Origin: an uncultured Actinomycetes bacterium | Lineage (GTDB): Bacteria > Actinomycetota > Actinomycetes > Nanopelagicales > Nanopelagicaceae | Assembly (NCBI GenBank): GCA_937876245.1 | Contig: CALEGP010000023.1 | Coordinates: 1 to 64,000, forward strand | Direction of reading: 5' to 3' | DNA length: 64,000 nt | Position numbers and translations under genes: made by a program | Shown: one piece after another, positions 56,828 through 64,000 of the stretch | How positions within the stretch are numbered: position 1 is the stretch's first letter | Layout: each line of letters opens with the position of its first letter | Notes under the pieces: model-generated | What the model saw: the letters and a program-made list of their open reading frames with translations, nothing else | The model's database searches: none | Told to the model about the DNA's origin: nothing

Positions 56828-57517
56828 TTACCCCGCGTATCCATAAACACCGCGAACCTGATCACGAATTACCTGGCCGCTTTCAAGCTCTATGACGCGT
56901 TTGCGCATAGAGTCAACTATTTTAGAGTCATGCGTCGCCATTACGACAGTCGTTCCTTCTCTATTAATGCGGTCCAGTAATTTCATAATTCCAACACTTG
57001 TCGCTGGATCGAGGTTTCCTGTTGGTTCGTCCGCAATCAGAATTGCGGGGCGACTCACATATGCGCGCGCGATAGCCACTCGTTGCTGTTCGCCACCAGA
57101 GAGTTCTGTAGGTTTACGATCTGCTTTTTCTTCAAGACCAACAAGTTCCAAGACTTCTGGAACCTCACGATTTATTTCCTTTCGTGAATAGCCAAGAACG
57201 TGGAGAGTGAAAGCTACATTTTCAAAAACCGTTTTATTCGGAAGCAAGCGAAAATCTTGGAAAACTGTTCCTACTTGGCGCCGCAGCTCCGGAATCTTAT
57301 GTGCGGAGAGTCGATTTAGTTCTTTTCCTGCAACAATAATTTCTCCAGAAGTAGGGCGCTCCTCGCGGAGTACGAGTTTTAAGAAAGTTGACTTTCCTGA
57401 ACCTGAAAGTCCAACAAGAAAAACAAATTCACCCTTTAATATTTCCAAGTTAACCGAGTTAAGCGCAGCGCGATCTTGCTTGAGGTAAATTTTTGAAACA
57501 TTTTCAAAACGAATCAT
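56828..57517 (-). CDS. ftsE: Cell division ATP-binding protein FtsE
   Basis: ABC ATPase of 229 residues. Walker [10 protein letters not shown] at 36-44, Q-loop VFQDFRLL, signature [15 protein letters not shown], Walker [10 protein letters not shown], and H-loop MATHDSKIV are all intact. The C-terminus is short. Upstream on the same strand a small frame (57569-57504) with its own ribosome site overlaps the ftsE start. Confidence 0.96.
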   Translation of the reverse strand: MIRFENVSKIYLKQDRAALNSVNLEILKGEFVFLVGLSGSGKSTFLKLVLREERPTSGEIIVAGKELNRLSAHKIPELRRQVGTVFQDFRLLPNKTVFENVAFTLHVLGYSRKEINREVPEVLELVGLEEKADRKPTELSGGEQQRVAIARAYVSRPAILIADEPTGNLDPATSVGIMKLLDRINREGTTVVMATHDSKIVDSMRKRVIELESGQVIRDQVRGVYGYAG

Positions 57518-57569
57518 TGCCGCCTCCTCTTAACTCTAAAATCTTCCAGGACTGTGTACGAAGTTCCAT
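57504..57569 (-). other. Candidate upstream ORF overlapping the ftsE start
   Basis: ATG at 57569, preceded by AGGGA at 5-base spacing, opens a 21-codon frame ([21 protein letters not shown]) that ends at TGA 57504-57506, thirteen bases into ftsE. The arrangement would couple or limit ftsE translation. Nothing else supports it as a protein gene. Confidence 0.3.
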
Positions 57570-57779
57570 CGATATCCCTCGCCAGCAAATTCCTATATGG
57601 CAAGTCTAGGTGGAAACCCTCTGCGAAACAGTGAAATACGCCCGAAAAAGGCTGAGAGGTTTCTTCTTTTCCGACACTTCAAGGGCCATGTGAAAAATTG
57701 GAGTTATTAGTGAGAGTATTTAATCGATCTGATGCCGGCATTTAATCCGTCTAATAGGAGAAATTAATTGCTTTACTAA

Positions 57780-58883
57780 TTAATCGGTGCTCTTTCGCCA
57801 TTTAATTCCTGCCTCGATAAAGCCATCAATTTCTCCATCCAGAACCGCGAATGGATTTCCGACTTCAAAATCAGTACGTAAATCCTTAACCATTTGATAC
57901 GGTGCTAAGACATAGGAACGCATCTGATTGCCCCACGAGCCAGAATTATCACCTTTTAGCGCGTCCAGTTTTGCGCGCTCTTCTTGCCTGCGGCGATCTA
58001 ACAACTTTGACTGCAAAACAGCCATTGCCGTGGCTTTATTCTGAATTTGAGATCGCTCGTTCTGACATGAAACAACAATCCCGGTCGCCAGGTGAGTGAT
58101 TCGAACGGCTGAGTCCGTCGTATTTACTCCTTGACCGCCCGGTCCAGATGATCGATAAACATCGACGCGGATTTCCTTCTCATCAATCTCAATGTGATCA
58201 CTTTGTTCAACGACGGGAACCACTTCAACCCCCGCAAATGAGGTGTGACGCCGAGATTGAGAGTCGAAAGGCGAAATTCGAACTAGGCGATGCGTCCCTT
58301 GTTCCACCGAAAGAGTTCCATAGGCATATGGCGCATAAACCCGAAATGTTGTTGACTTGATTCCCGCTTCCTCCGCGTAAGAAGTTTCCAAGACATCTAC
58401 TTTAAATCCGTGACGTTCGCAATATCGAAGGTACATGCGCATCAACATTTGCGCCCAGTCTGCGGCTTCAACGCCGCCGGCCTCTGAGCGAATAGTGATT
58501 AGGCAATCGCGATCATCATATTCGCCACTTAAAAGTGTCTGTACTTCCAGTTCACGAATTGTCCGCGTTACCTCATCTAGCTCAAGCCCCGCTTCAGCGA
58601 TTGCACTTTCATCACTTTCGCCCTCGGCAAGTTCTAGCAGTAACGGAACATCTTCTAGTCTTCTGCGAATTATTTTGGATTTATTAAGAATCGCTTGAAC
58701 TCTCGAAAGCTTACTAGTAACTATTTGCGCTTTCTCTGGATCATCCCAGAGATTTGGGGCACTGGCCTCGGCTTCTAAAGCAGTGAAATCTGCTTCAAGC
58801 TTTGGCAAATTCAACACTTGCTCGATCGCCGAAAGAGTTACGCGAAGTGCGCCTACTTCTTCGAGATACTCGCGGGCTGCCAT
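57780..58883 (-). CDS. prfB: Peptide chain release factor 2
   Basis: Releases peptides at UGA and UAA. The 367-residue protein has the RF2 SPF recognition motif at 204-206 ([17 protein letters not shown]) and GGQ at 249-251. No in-frame stop or frameshift site is present near codon 25, so translation is continuous. It heads the prfB-ftsE-ftsX-protease-smpB series on the minus strand; a 262-base gap separates it from ftsE, enough for a second promoter. Confidence 0.96.
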   Translation of the reverse strand: MAAREYLEEVGALRVTLSAIEQVLNLPKLEADFTALEAEASAPNLWDDPEKAQIVTSKLSRVQAILNKSKIIRRRLEDVPLLLELAEGESDESAIAEAGLELDEVTRTIRELEVQTLLSGEYDDRDCLITIRSEAGGVEAADWAQMLMRMYLRYCERHGFKVDVLETSYAEEAGIKSTTFRVYAPYAYGTLSVEQGTHRLVRISPFDSQSRRHTSFAGVEVVPVVEQSDHIEIDEKEIRVDVYRSSGPGGQGVNTTDSAVRITHLATGIVVSCQNERSQIQNKATAMAVLQSKLLDRRRQEERAKLDALKGDNSGSWGNQMRSYVLAPYQMVKDLRTDFEVGNPFAVLDGEIDGFIEAGIKWRKSTD

Positions 58884-58928
58884 GGCACAAGGATAATGGA
58901 CTACAAGGGAATCAAATGCCTAAAATTT

Positions 58929-59483
58929 TCAACTTGAGCCAACCGCTGAGGTTGCTCCGACTCTCGCACCAATGCTTATTGCGCCTCCAGAAATATTTGA
59001 AAGAATTGGGAAATTGATAATTGCCACAATTTTCGAGCTAATCGTCGCCGAAATTTGATCATCGGAACACTCCCAACTCGAAATAGCTATCGAGTTTTGC
59101 CTCAACCGTTTCTCGCTTATTTCAGCGCTAAATTTAATTGCTGCCAGCGAACAATCAATTGGAACTCTTGCGTTTGTACCCCAATATGGCGAAGAGGAAT
59201 TCGAATAATAGCGGTTCTTATCTAGCGAGTGAGCAGCGACAAGAATTGCATCCTCCCCGATTTGAATCAATTCTCTTTTCGCCAGATACGAATCTGAAAT
59301 ATCAATTATTCCCATTGAGAGAATGAAAACAATTAAAAAGAGACCCGAAATCAAAGTTGAAAGTGACCCCACTTCATTTTGTGCTAAACCACCCAATCTA
59401 CTTAACCCACGTGAACCGGCTAAATAATTTTTAACTACTTTTTTTCCGCTTCCAAATATCTGCATAAGTTTGCTATACATCAA
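58929..59483 (-). CDS. TadG-like pilus-associated membrane protein
   Basis: A protein of 184 residues with a basic start, one strong helix (about 41-63: STLISGLFLIVFILSMGII) and a short extracytoplasmic region with Cys. The helix and the following SYLAKRELIQIGEDAILVAAHSLD match the N-terminal domain of TadG-type and similar actinobacterial Flp-associated proteins. It is the last gene of the Tad cluster and overlaps the TadE gene by 4 bases. Confidence 0.7.
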   Translation of the reverse strand: MMYSKLMQIFGSGKKVVKNYLAGSRGLSRLGGLAQNEVGSLSTLISGLFLIVFILSMGIIDISDSYLAKRELIQIGEDAILVAAHSLDKNRYYSNSSSPYWGTNARVPIDCSLAAIKFSAEISEKRLRQNSIAISSWECSDDQISATISSKIVAIINFPILSNISGGAISIGARVGATSAVGSS

Positions 59484-59947
59484 CTATTTCGCCAAGCGTC
59501 AACTGTCTGTAGGGCTGTAGCAACAGCTGATGTGCCCAGATAACTTGAGACTAGGAAAACTTTTACCTCGACCTTGCCATTTGGAGTTAGGCAAGGATTT
59601 TGTGAACAATGAATTTCAATTCTAGGCGATGAGTCAATTTTATTTGAAGCAAATGTACTTGATTCAAATAATTGGGTGACTGCCTTAATTCGGGGTGCAA
59701 CCAAATCCTGGCTCGGGCTAGTTACATACACTCGTGCAATTTGTCGGGCGTAATTTCGAGCCTCGTACTGAATTTGGGCGCCCTGATTAATGGAAGTTAG
59801 ATAAATAACCAAGGGAACAAAGAGAGGAAGAGCAAAGATTATGAACTCTACTATTGCACTCCCCTCTTCGTCGCCGAAAAGTTTCCAATGCTCAGGGGAA
59901 GATATACCCAGTCTGGCCGAATAATTTCTAATTTTCATCAATAGCAA
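59480..59947 (-). CDS. TadE-family pseudopilin
   Basis: A protein of 155 residues. The prepilin-like region EEGSAIVEFIIFALPLFVPLV has Gly before SAIVEF with the +5 Glu typical of TadE/Flp pseudopilins and a single N-terminal helix. The extracytoplasmic part has two cysteines (HCSQNPCLT). It overlaps genes on both sides (4 and 20 bases). TadE-type pseudopilins are minor pilus components or assembly primers. Confidence 0.8.
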   Translation of the reverse strand: MLLMKIRNYSARLGISSPEHWKLFGDEEGSAIVEFIIFALPLFVPLVIYLTSINQGAQIQYEARNYARQIARVYVTSPSQDLVAPRIKAVTQLFESSTFASNKIDSSPRIEIHCSQNPCLTPNGKVEVKVFLVSSYLGTSAVATALQTVDAWRNS

Positions 59948-60278
59948 TCCCAGTTGCCGTGAATTTATCCTGCAAAATTATCAATGGCGTTAGTTTTGGA
60001 ACCAGGCTTTCACGCGTTCCCGAAATGATAGCTCCGCCTCCGGGAAGTGGAATTCGACTCAATATAATCGGTCCAGTCTTACTGCCCACCAGGAACTCTC
60101 CTGAACCAAATAGCGCTTCTCTACTTACCTCGCCTTGCACGATATTTACTGCAACTCCTCGGCCGAGAACCGAGGCGGCTATCTGCAGCACGCTAAGAAA
60201 TAGCAGAATTGTTGGAATTAGAACTAGAGCGCTTTCGACCGTTCCTAATTCAGATTTGAAAGCTCTTAGAATCCTCAT
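59928..60278 (-). CDS. Second TadE-like pseudopilin
   Basis: A protein of 116 residues. An N-terminal ELGTVESALVLIPTILLFLSVLQIA segment has Gly-Thr-Val-Glu, the cleavage-and-Glu pattern of class III pseudopilins, with one helix. A second hydrophobic-poor region follows. It lies between the pilin candidate and the other TadE gene, overlapping the latter by 20 bases. Confidence 0.75.
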   Translation of the reverse strand: MRILRAFKSELGTVESALVLIPTILLFLSVLQIAASVLGRGVAVNIVQGEVSREALFGSGEFLVGSKTGPIILSRIPLPGGGAIISGTRESLVPKLTPLIILQDKFTATGIAIDEN

Positions 60279-60300
60279 ATCGATTTAGTATTTTGCCCGC

Positions 60301-60642
60301 TTAACGGATGCTATTCATATTGTCCAGAGAGTTTTTAAGGATGCTAGATAGCCGAGGCTGAGCAACGGTCCAAATACCTGTGACAAGACCGGTGGTCATT
60401 AAGACAACTAGTACCCAACCAGGCACATCTCCACGCTGGGATGAAGAAGCTCTTGCAAAGTGGCTTTGCCCTCTCTCAAACTTTTCCACAAACTTATCTA
60501 ACTTCTCTATTTTCTGTAATTTGACATAGGCTCCTCTGGCTTCGCTTCGAAAACGATCGAAAAATTTATGGGAGATGGATATTGATACTAGGTAAACTTT
60601 TGAGAGCCACTGATTGACTTCCTGCGATCTAAATATTTTCAT
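60301..60642 (-). CDS. Pilin candidate of the Tad cluster (113 residues, one C-terminal helix)
   Basis: The protein has a long basic N-terminal region (1-75) and one helix near 78-97 (VPGWVLVVLMTTGLVTGIWTVA), then a short amphipathic tail. Its position between tadC and the TadE genes is where the Flp pilin sits in mycobacteria (Rv3656c). The RGDVPGW motif replaces the usual GxxAxEY prepilin signature, and the leader before it is far longer than normal. It could be an atypical pilin or an assembly factor. GGAG precedes the ATG. Confidence 0.5.
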   Translation of the reverse strand: MKIFRSQEVNQWLSKVYLVSISISHKFFDRFRSEARGAYVKLQKIEKLDKFVEKFERGQSHFARASSSQRGDVPGWVLVVLMTTGLVTGIWTVAQPRLSSILKNSLDNMNSIR

Positions 60643-60761
60643 TTCGCTCCAATGTTTTGTGAATTCGATTTTGGAATGGTCGTATCTTTCAGGTTGAGAT
60701 TCAATTCATTTGCCTAGGCGCTAGAGCCTGTTAGCGATTAATAACTTGTTGATAACCGGCC

Positions 60762-61541
60762 TCACATAACGCTTTGCCCAAGAGATAAATATGAGGGCCA
60801 AAGTGCAAATAGAACAGATATTGGAAGAATTAGAAAAATTACTGGAATCATTAAAGCGATCTCAGCTTTTCCGGCAGCAGTTAAGAGCGCTGCGTGATGA
60901 GTTGATCTAACTTCTTCTACTTGTCGAACTAATACTTCAGATAACGAAGTCCCTCGCTCCATTGCCAGAATTAAGGTGTCACAGAATCGTCGTACGATGG
61001 CTGAATCAACTTGAGTCCCCATAATTTCGAGGGCCTGAGTCAAGTTTTTTCCCTCATGCAGAGTGCAAATTACCTCGGCAAATTTCTCCCCCATGACTCC
61101 AGATGCCCTATTGGAAACCCTTTCCAGCGCAGTAGAAGGACTTTCGCCAGCAGAAACTAGGACCGCAAATAGTTCAACGATGGATGGAAACTCCTCCTCC
61201 GTTCTTTTTAGTTCGATTTTTTTAATTCTTTCCGCGCTACCCCTCTCCCAGTATCGGAAAAGTCCAAATGTTGCAACTAGGAAGATTAATGTTCTGCTTG
61301 ATGCGCCCGACAAAATTAGAAGTCCACACGTGGCGATATAGAGCCAGAGAATCAATCTATTGCGAGTTAGTCGAGCGGCATTATATTTTTGTTGGTCAAG
61401 AGAGAGCACCTCCGATCTTGAACTTTTTCGAAAATTGTCATGAAAGCCTTTTAGTGGGTCTTTGCTCTCTTGAAGCAAGATATGAGTTGCGTATCCGATG
61501 ATTGGCGATAGGAAAATAAGTGAGAGCGAAAAAATGCTCAT
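60762..61541 (-). CDS. tadC: TadC-type platform protein (T2SSF domain)
   Basis: A protein of 259 residues with helices near 2-17, 63-105 (two) and at the C-terminus, and a T2SSF domain with FPSIVELFAVLVSAGESPSTALERVSNR and MERGTSLSEVL. It forms the inner platform with TadB. Its start overlaps the tadB stop by 4 bases. Confidence 0.85.
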   Translation of the reverse strand: MSIFSLSLIFLSPIIGYATHILLQESKDPLKGFHDNFRKSSRSEVLSLDQQKYNAARLTRNRLILWLYIATCGLLILSGASSRTLIFLVATFGLFRYWERGSAERIKKIELKRTEEEFPSIVELFAVLVSAGESPSTALERVSNRASGVMGEKFAEVICTLHEGKNLTQALEIMGTQVDSAIVRRFCDTLILAMERGTSLSEVLVRQVEEVRSTHHAALLTAAGKAEIALMIPVIFLILPISVLFALWPSYLSLGQSVM

Positions 61542-62329
61542 GCAAAAACCCTCGGAATCTCTTTAAGTTTTCCAACTCTTTCCATCCAAAAATATGCAAC
61601 TGCTGTAGAGATTGCGCCAATAATCAAGATTCCAAATCCCGCCCCACTGGTGTACGCCTGCAAAGTATTGGGTTGGGAGGAAAGTAACAATAAGAGTATC
61701 CAAGGCGCGATAGCGGCAAGGGCTGCTGAATTTTTAACCCAACTATGTTTTGCTTGAATTTCCGCTCGCAGAGCTAGGTCACTCCGAATGAAATTCGAAA
61801 GTGTTCTAAGAGTCAAAGAAGTGTCGCGGCTTCCGGCTGCACGAGCAAAGTCCAGTACTTCGCAAACTTGGTCTGCCGTTCCATCATTAAACTGGATTTT
61901 CAACTCTGCCAGCGCTCCCTGAAAATCCATTCCAGCCCGAAGATTTTCCGCAAATAGAATGAATATCGATCTTGTTTTGACTGGACCTCTGATACTTAGC
62001 GCAACCAGCGTCTCGGCCAATGAGAGTCCGGATTGCAGACCTGAAATAATATGATCCAAAATTTCTGGCCAAAGGCCTTGGAGCAGAAGTCTTTCCTTCT
62101 CTGCCTTCCGATTTATGACGAGTACGGGGACTACAGCCGTTATTGCGCCAAATGGAATTCCAATTATCGGTGAAGTAGTTATCAGAGTGGCAGCAAGAAA
62201 CCCGGAAGAGGAGCTAGCTAAATAGATAAGCAAATTTTTAGAACTTAAGGAACGGTCAATTTGATATCCATCTAATCTCTGTTTACTGGGTAGTCCGAGA
62301 GTTTCGAGCGCAATCAATTTTCTCTTCAT
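61538..62329 (-). CDS. tadB: TadB-type platform protein (T2SSF domain)
   Basis: A protein of 263 residues with helices near 31-74 and at the C-terminus. The T2SSF part shows WPEILDHIISGLQSGLSLAETLVAL and VLDFARAAGSRDTSLTLRTL. It pairs with TadC and the TadA ATPase. It overlaps tadA by 4 bases. Confidence 0.85.
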   Translation of the reverse strand: MKRKLIALETLGLPSKQRLDGYQIDRSLSSKNLLIYLASSSSGFLAATLITTSPIIGIPFGAITAVVPVLVINRKAEKERLLLQGLWPEILDHIISGLQSGLSLAETLVALSIRGPVKTRSIFILFAENLRAGMDFQGALAELKIQFNDGTADQVCEVLDFARAAGSRDTSLTLRTLSNFIRSDLALRAEIQAKHSWVKNSAALAAIAPWILLLLLSSQPNTLQAYTSGAGFGILIIGAISTAVAYFWMERVGKLKEIPRVFA

Positions 62330-63378
62330 TTCTTTGCGCTCGTCGTGGAAGGCAAATCTTGCATTTTAAAAATATTAAATGGATCTGCCAAACCCTTCAA
62401 ATAATTTGGGGTTGGAATTAGAGAAAATTTGTAGAGCATCTCAATTTCCACTCGGTCTAACTCGATTCGGCCCGTGACGTGCGCGACTTCGGTGATTCGT
62501 CTAACGCCATCTGGAGCAATAGATAGGTGGACAACCAAGTCGATAGCTGCAGCTACTACTGGAGCGATAAATTTGTGAGAGATGTTTTCACCGGCAAGTA
62601 AAGGCAGAGTTTGTAGTTTACTAATGGCGTCTTTTGCCGAATTTGCGTGGATGGTAGCCATTCCTGGAAGCCCAGAGTTAAGTGCGATCAACAGGTCCAA
62701 AGATTCTGCTTCGCGAATTTCGCCGACAACAATTTGTGAAGGTCTCATTCGCAGCGCCTCTTTAATAAGTCTTCGCAATGGAATCTCGCCCTCCCCTTGG
62801 AGATTCGCTGGTTTAGTTTGAAGGGCAACACAGTCGGGAAGTTTGGGCCGTAATTCAAAAACTTCTTCAATCGTTATAACGCGACTCGTAAGCGGTACAG
62901 CGCTAACAAGAGCATTAAGTACCGTTGTTTTACCGGCCTGAGTGGATCCGCTGACCAAAATATTTAATCCGGCATCAACGCATTTGATCAGAAATAGACA
63001 GACCTCACTCGACATGACATCTAGCTCAGCCAGTTCGTTTAGGGATTTTCCACGAATTAAATGCTTGCGGATATTGACCGCCCAATACTGTGCCGTTATT
63101 TCTGGGATTGCTACGTGAAGCCTGCTGCCATCGGGAAGTCTGGCATCCACAAATGGGTGAGAAAGGTCCAGCCGCCGACCTCCCCACATCAAAAGCCGCT
63201 CAACTAAATTCCTGACTTCATCGAAAGTTAGGGTGAGGTTTGTAAGTTCACTCATGCCCCGGCGTGCCACGAAGATTCGGTTGGGTGAGTTAATCCAGAC
63301 CTCTTCTATCTCTGGGTCCTGCATTAATTTTTGAAGTGGGCCAAAGGATTCTGTGTTCACTTGGGCATCAAATTGCAA
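62326..63378 (-). CDS. tadA: TadA/CpaF-type pilus assembly ATPase
   Basis: Secretion ATPase of 350 residues. The C-terminal motor has Walker A LVSGSTQAGKTTVLNAL, an acidic TIEEVFELRP Asp-box, Walker B RPSQIVVGEIREAESLDLLIALNSG, and a HANSA His-box. The N-terminal domain binds MWGGRRLDLSHPFVDARLPDGSRLH, typical of CpaF. It drives Flp pilus polymerisation. It is separated from the upstream GGDEF-like gene by 129 bases. Confidence 0.92.
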   Translation of the reverse strand: MQFDAQVNTESFGPLQKLMQDPEIEEVWINSPNRIFVARRGMSELTNLTLTFDEVRNLVERLLMWGGRRLDLSHPFVDARLPDGSRLHVAIPEITAQYWAVNIRKHLIRGKSLNELAELDVMSSEVCLFLIKCVDAGLNILVSGSTQAGKTTVLNALVSAVPLTSRVITIEEVFELRPKLPDCVALQTKPANLQGEGEIPLRRLIKEALRMRPSQIVVGEIREAESLDLLIALNSGLPGMATIHANSAKDAISKLQTLPLLAGENISHKFIAPVVAAAIDLVVHLSIAPDGVRRITEVAHVTGRIELDRVEIEMLYKFSLIPTPNYLKGLADPFNIFKMQDLPSTTSAKK

Positions 63379-63507
63379 AAGCTATTTTTCATAGAATCTA
63401 ATCAACATAAAGGCTGTCTTATTTACGTTTAGTTCACCAGTTGTAGCTATTTATCCACTTCTAGTCGATGCTGGTTTCAGTTCGATGCTGGTTAAGTATC
63501 TTCTGTT

Positions 63508-63999
63508 CTACGCGTCTTGGCCAAAATATTGGCTATCAATCTGGCATACCCAAGCAACTGGATCAATATTAGAGCTCCATTCGCTCAGCCCAATCAGGAA
63601 ACTAAATCCCTTGTTTTCCTTGACGTTGCGATCGGTAATTGTGGAGAGTGACTTGGTAAACCTAGAAGAAGTCTTTTCAGCATCTTCGATATTGCCTTGA
63701 AGACAAACCCAAAATCCGTCGTCAGCAATTCTGGCGAAGAAGTCGCCGCTTCGCATCTGAGATTTAATCACTTGGCCCGCAGCTATTAAATTATGATTGT
63801 AACTTTCAGCGGCACTCTCAATTTTTAGAGAGTTATCGGGCGGAATGATTTTTATCGTCATAATCGACAGTGCTTGAAATTTTCGCCTGGACCTGGCGAT
63901 CTCCCGACTGAGATTATCAAGAAATATTTTTGGTGCAGGCGTACCTGTCAGGGAGTCCAATAGGCCGTTATTATTAAACTTTGTGTTAGTAGATTGCAC
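63508..63999 (-). CDS. Degenerate GGDEF-domain protein (possibly partial at window edge)
   Basis: Read as 163 residues from a GTG at 63999; the frame could extend past the window, so it may be incomplete. The GGDEF fold opening LLDSLTGTPAPKIFLDNL is kept, but the active-site motif is replaced by ADDGF in RSGDFFARIADDGFWVCL, so cyclic-di-GMP synthesis is unlikely. It may be a c-di-GMP sensor or a structural relic. Upstream of the tad genes in the transcript direction, it could link the pilus to a signal. Confidence 0.6.
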   Translation of the reverse strand: MQSTNTKFNNNGLLDSLTGTPAPKIFLDNLSREIARSRRKFQALSIMTIKIIPPDNSLKIESAAESYNHNLIAAGQVIKSQMRSGDFFARIADDGFWVCLQGNIEDAEKTSSRFTKSLSTITDRNVKENKGFSFLIGLSEWSSNIDPVAWVCQIDSQYFGQDA

Positions 64000-64000
64000 A

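Noticed and set aside
57606-57689. A 27-codon minus-strand frame in the prfB-ftsE gap
   Set aside because: No ribosome site, no clear promoter and no similarity; the size is within chance expectation.
58790-58883. Programmed frameshift in prfB
   Set aside because: The frame is open from the start through the GGQ motif with no in-frame stop near codon 25.
63440-63507. DnaA-box-like TTATCCACT and a 12-base direct repeat (TCGATGCTGGTT) near 63.45 kb
   Set aside because: A single box with one mismatch and no cluster or dnaA/dnaN nearby; not an origin.

Overview
The window looks like a stretch of a streamlined, low-to-mid-GC actinobacterial chromosome. The evidence is two WhiB proteins, an MtrAB two-component pair, a PdtaS-type kinase, DUF2017, DUF3039, DUF3499 and DUF5719 proteins, a CysM/CysO/Mec cysteine set, and gene orders that match those I remember around the Mycobacterium tuberculosis clpS-rph region and the whiB1-secA-mtrAB-whiB2 region. 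Genes are packed tightly, with many ATGA overlaps, convergent overlaps of 4-20 bases, and no gene-free stretch above 300 bases. The base composition is A/T-richer than typical Actinobacteria. A freshwater Nanopelagicales (acI)-like or related small-genome lineage is a reasonable guess, but this is inference from composition and packing. No insertion sequences, prophage genes or CRISPR arrays were seen.

Layout. 1-4.2 kb: lysA, argS and xylA on the minus strand, then tRNA-Leu(UAG). 4.4-8.5 kb: a DinB-like protein, a coiled-coil protein with a lysine-rich C-terminal tail, an AT3/SGNH acyltransferase, and a membrane protein with a histone-H1-like N-terminal tail. 8.5-15.4 kb: a minus-strand block DUF3039, GH18-like hydrolase, clpS, DUF2017, mec, cysO, cysM, murI, rph, rdgB. 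15.4-20.2 kb: argF, the three-gene pntAa-pntAb-pntB transhydrogenase, then a convergent pirin gene. 20.2-27.1 kb: a lipoprotein divergent from pirin around a 20-bp perfect palindrome, a YraQ-like permease with a YHS-like tail, a short HPF, a SulP transporter, a TerC-MalY-small protein operon, and msrA. 27.2-45.3 kb: tRNA-Arg, whiB1, pdtaS, CpaE- and CpaB-like genes, secA, comF, mtrB, mtrA, ahcY, a phosphomannomutase gene, DUF3499, DUF5719, a giant glycosyltransferase, and whiB2. 45.4-53.5 kb: a sugar-nucleotidyltransferase, a Gfo/Idh/MocA oxidoreductase, a uracil/xanthine permease, DUF4389, argG, an unknown helical protein, a DUF222/HNH protein and a small membrane protein. 53.5-58.9 kb: tmRNA, smpB, an S41 protease, ftsX, ftsE, prfB. 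58.9-64 kb: a Tad pilus cluster (tadA, tadB, tadC, a pilin candidate, TadE- and TadG-like proteins) and a degenerate GGDEF protein cut by or starting at the window edge.

How the genes work together. mec-cysO-cysM forms a carrier-protein cysteine pathway, and here CysO is encoded with an extra C-terminal Cys after its Gly-Gly. tmRNA and SmpB form the ribosome-rescue pair, and HPF and RF2 add to translation control. MtrAB, FtsEX, the S41 protease, MurI and WhiB2 relate to envelope growth and division. The Tad machinery is split: motor, platform and pseudopilins sit at 59-63 kb, while the CpaE- and CpaB-like genes sit 30 kb away beside pdtaS.

Most notable observations: the encoded CysO-GGC terminus; the shared divergent operator at 20.25 kb with two symmetric promoters; a near-identical inverted-repeat motif upstream of both whiB2 and the uracil/xanthine permease gene; two neighbouring proteins with H1-like lysine tails; loss of lpqB, tmk and hpf from the conserved mtrAB-secA neighbourhood; a 48-residue small membrane protein; an exact 18-bp duplication that adds one hexapeptide to a sugar nucleotidyltransferase; and possible leader peptides or non-ATG starts before three genes. 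No single locus stood out as a clearly new multi-gene system.
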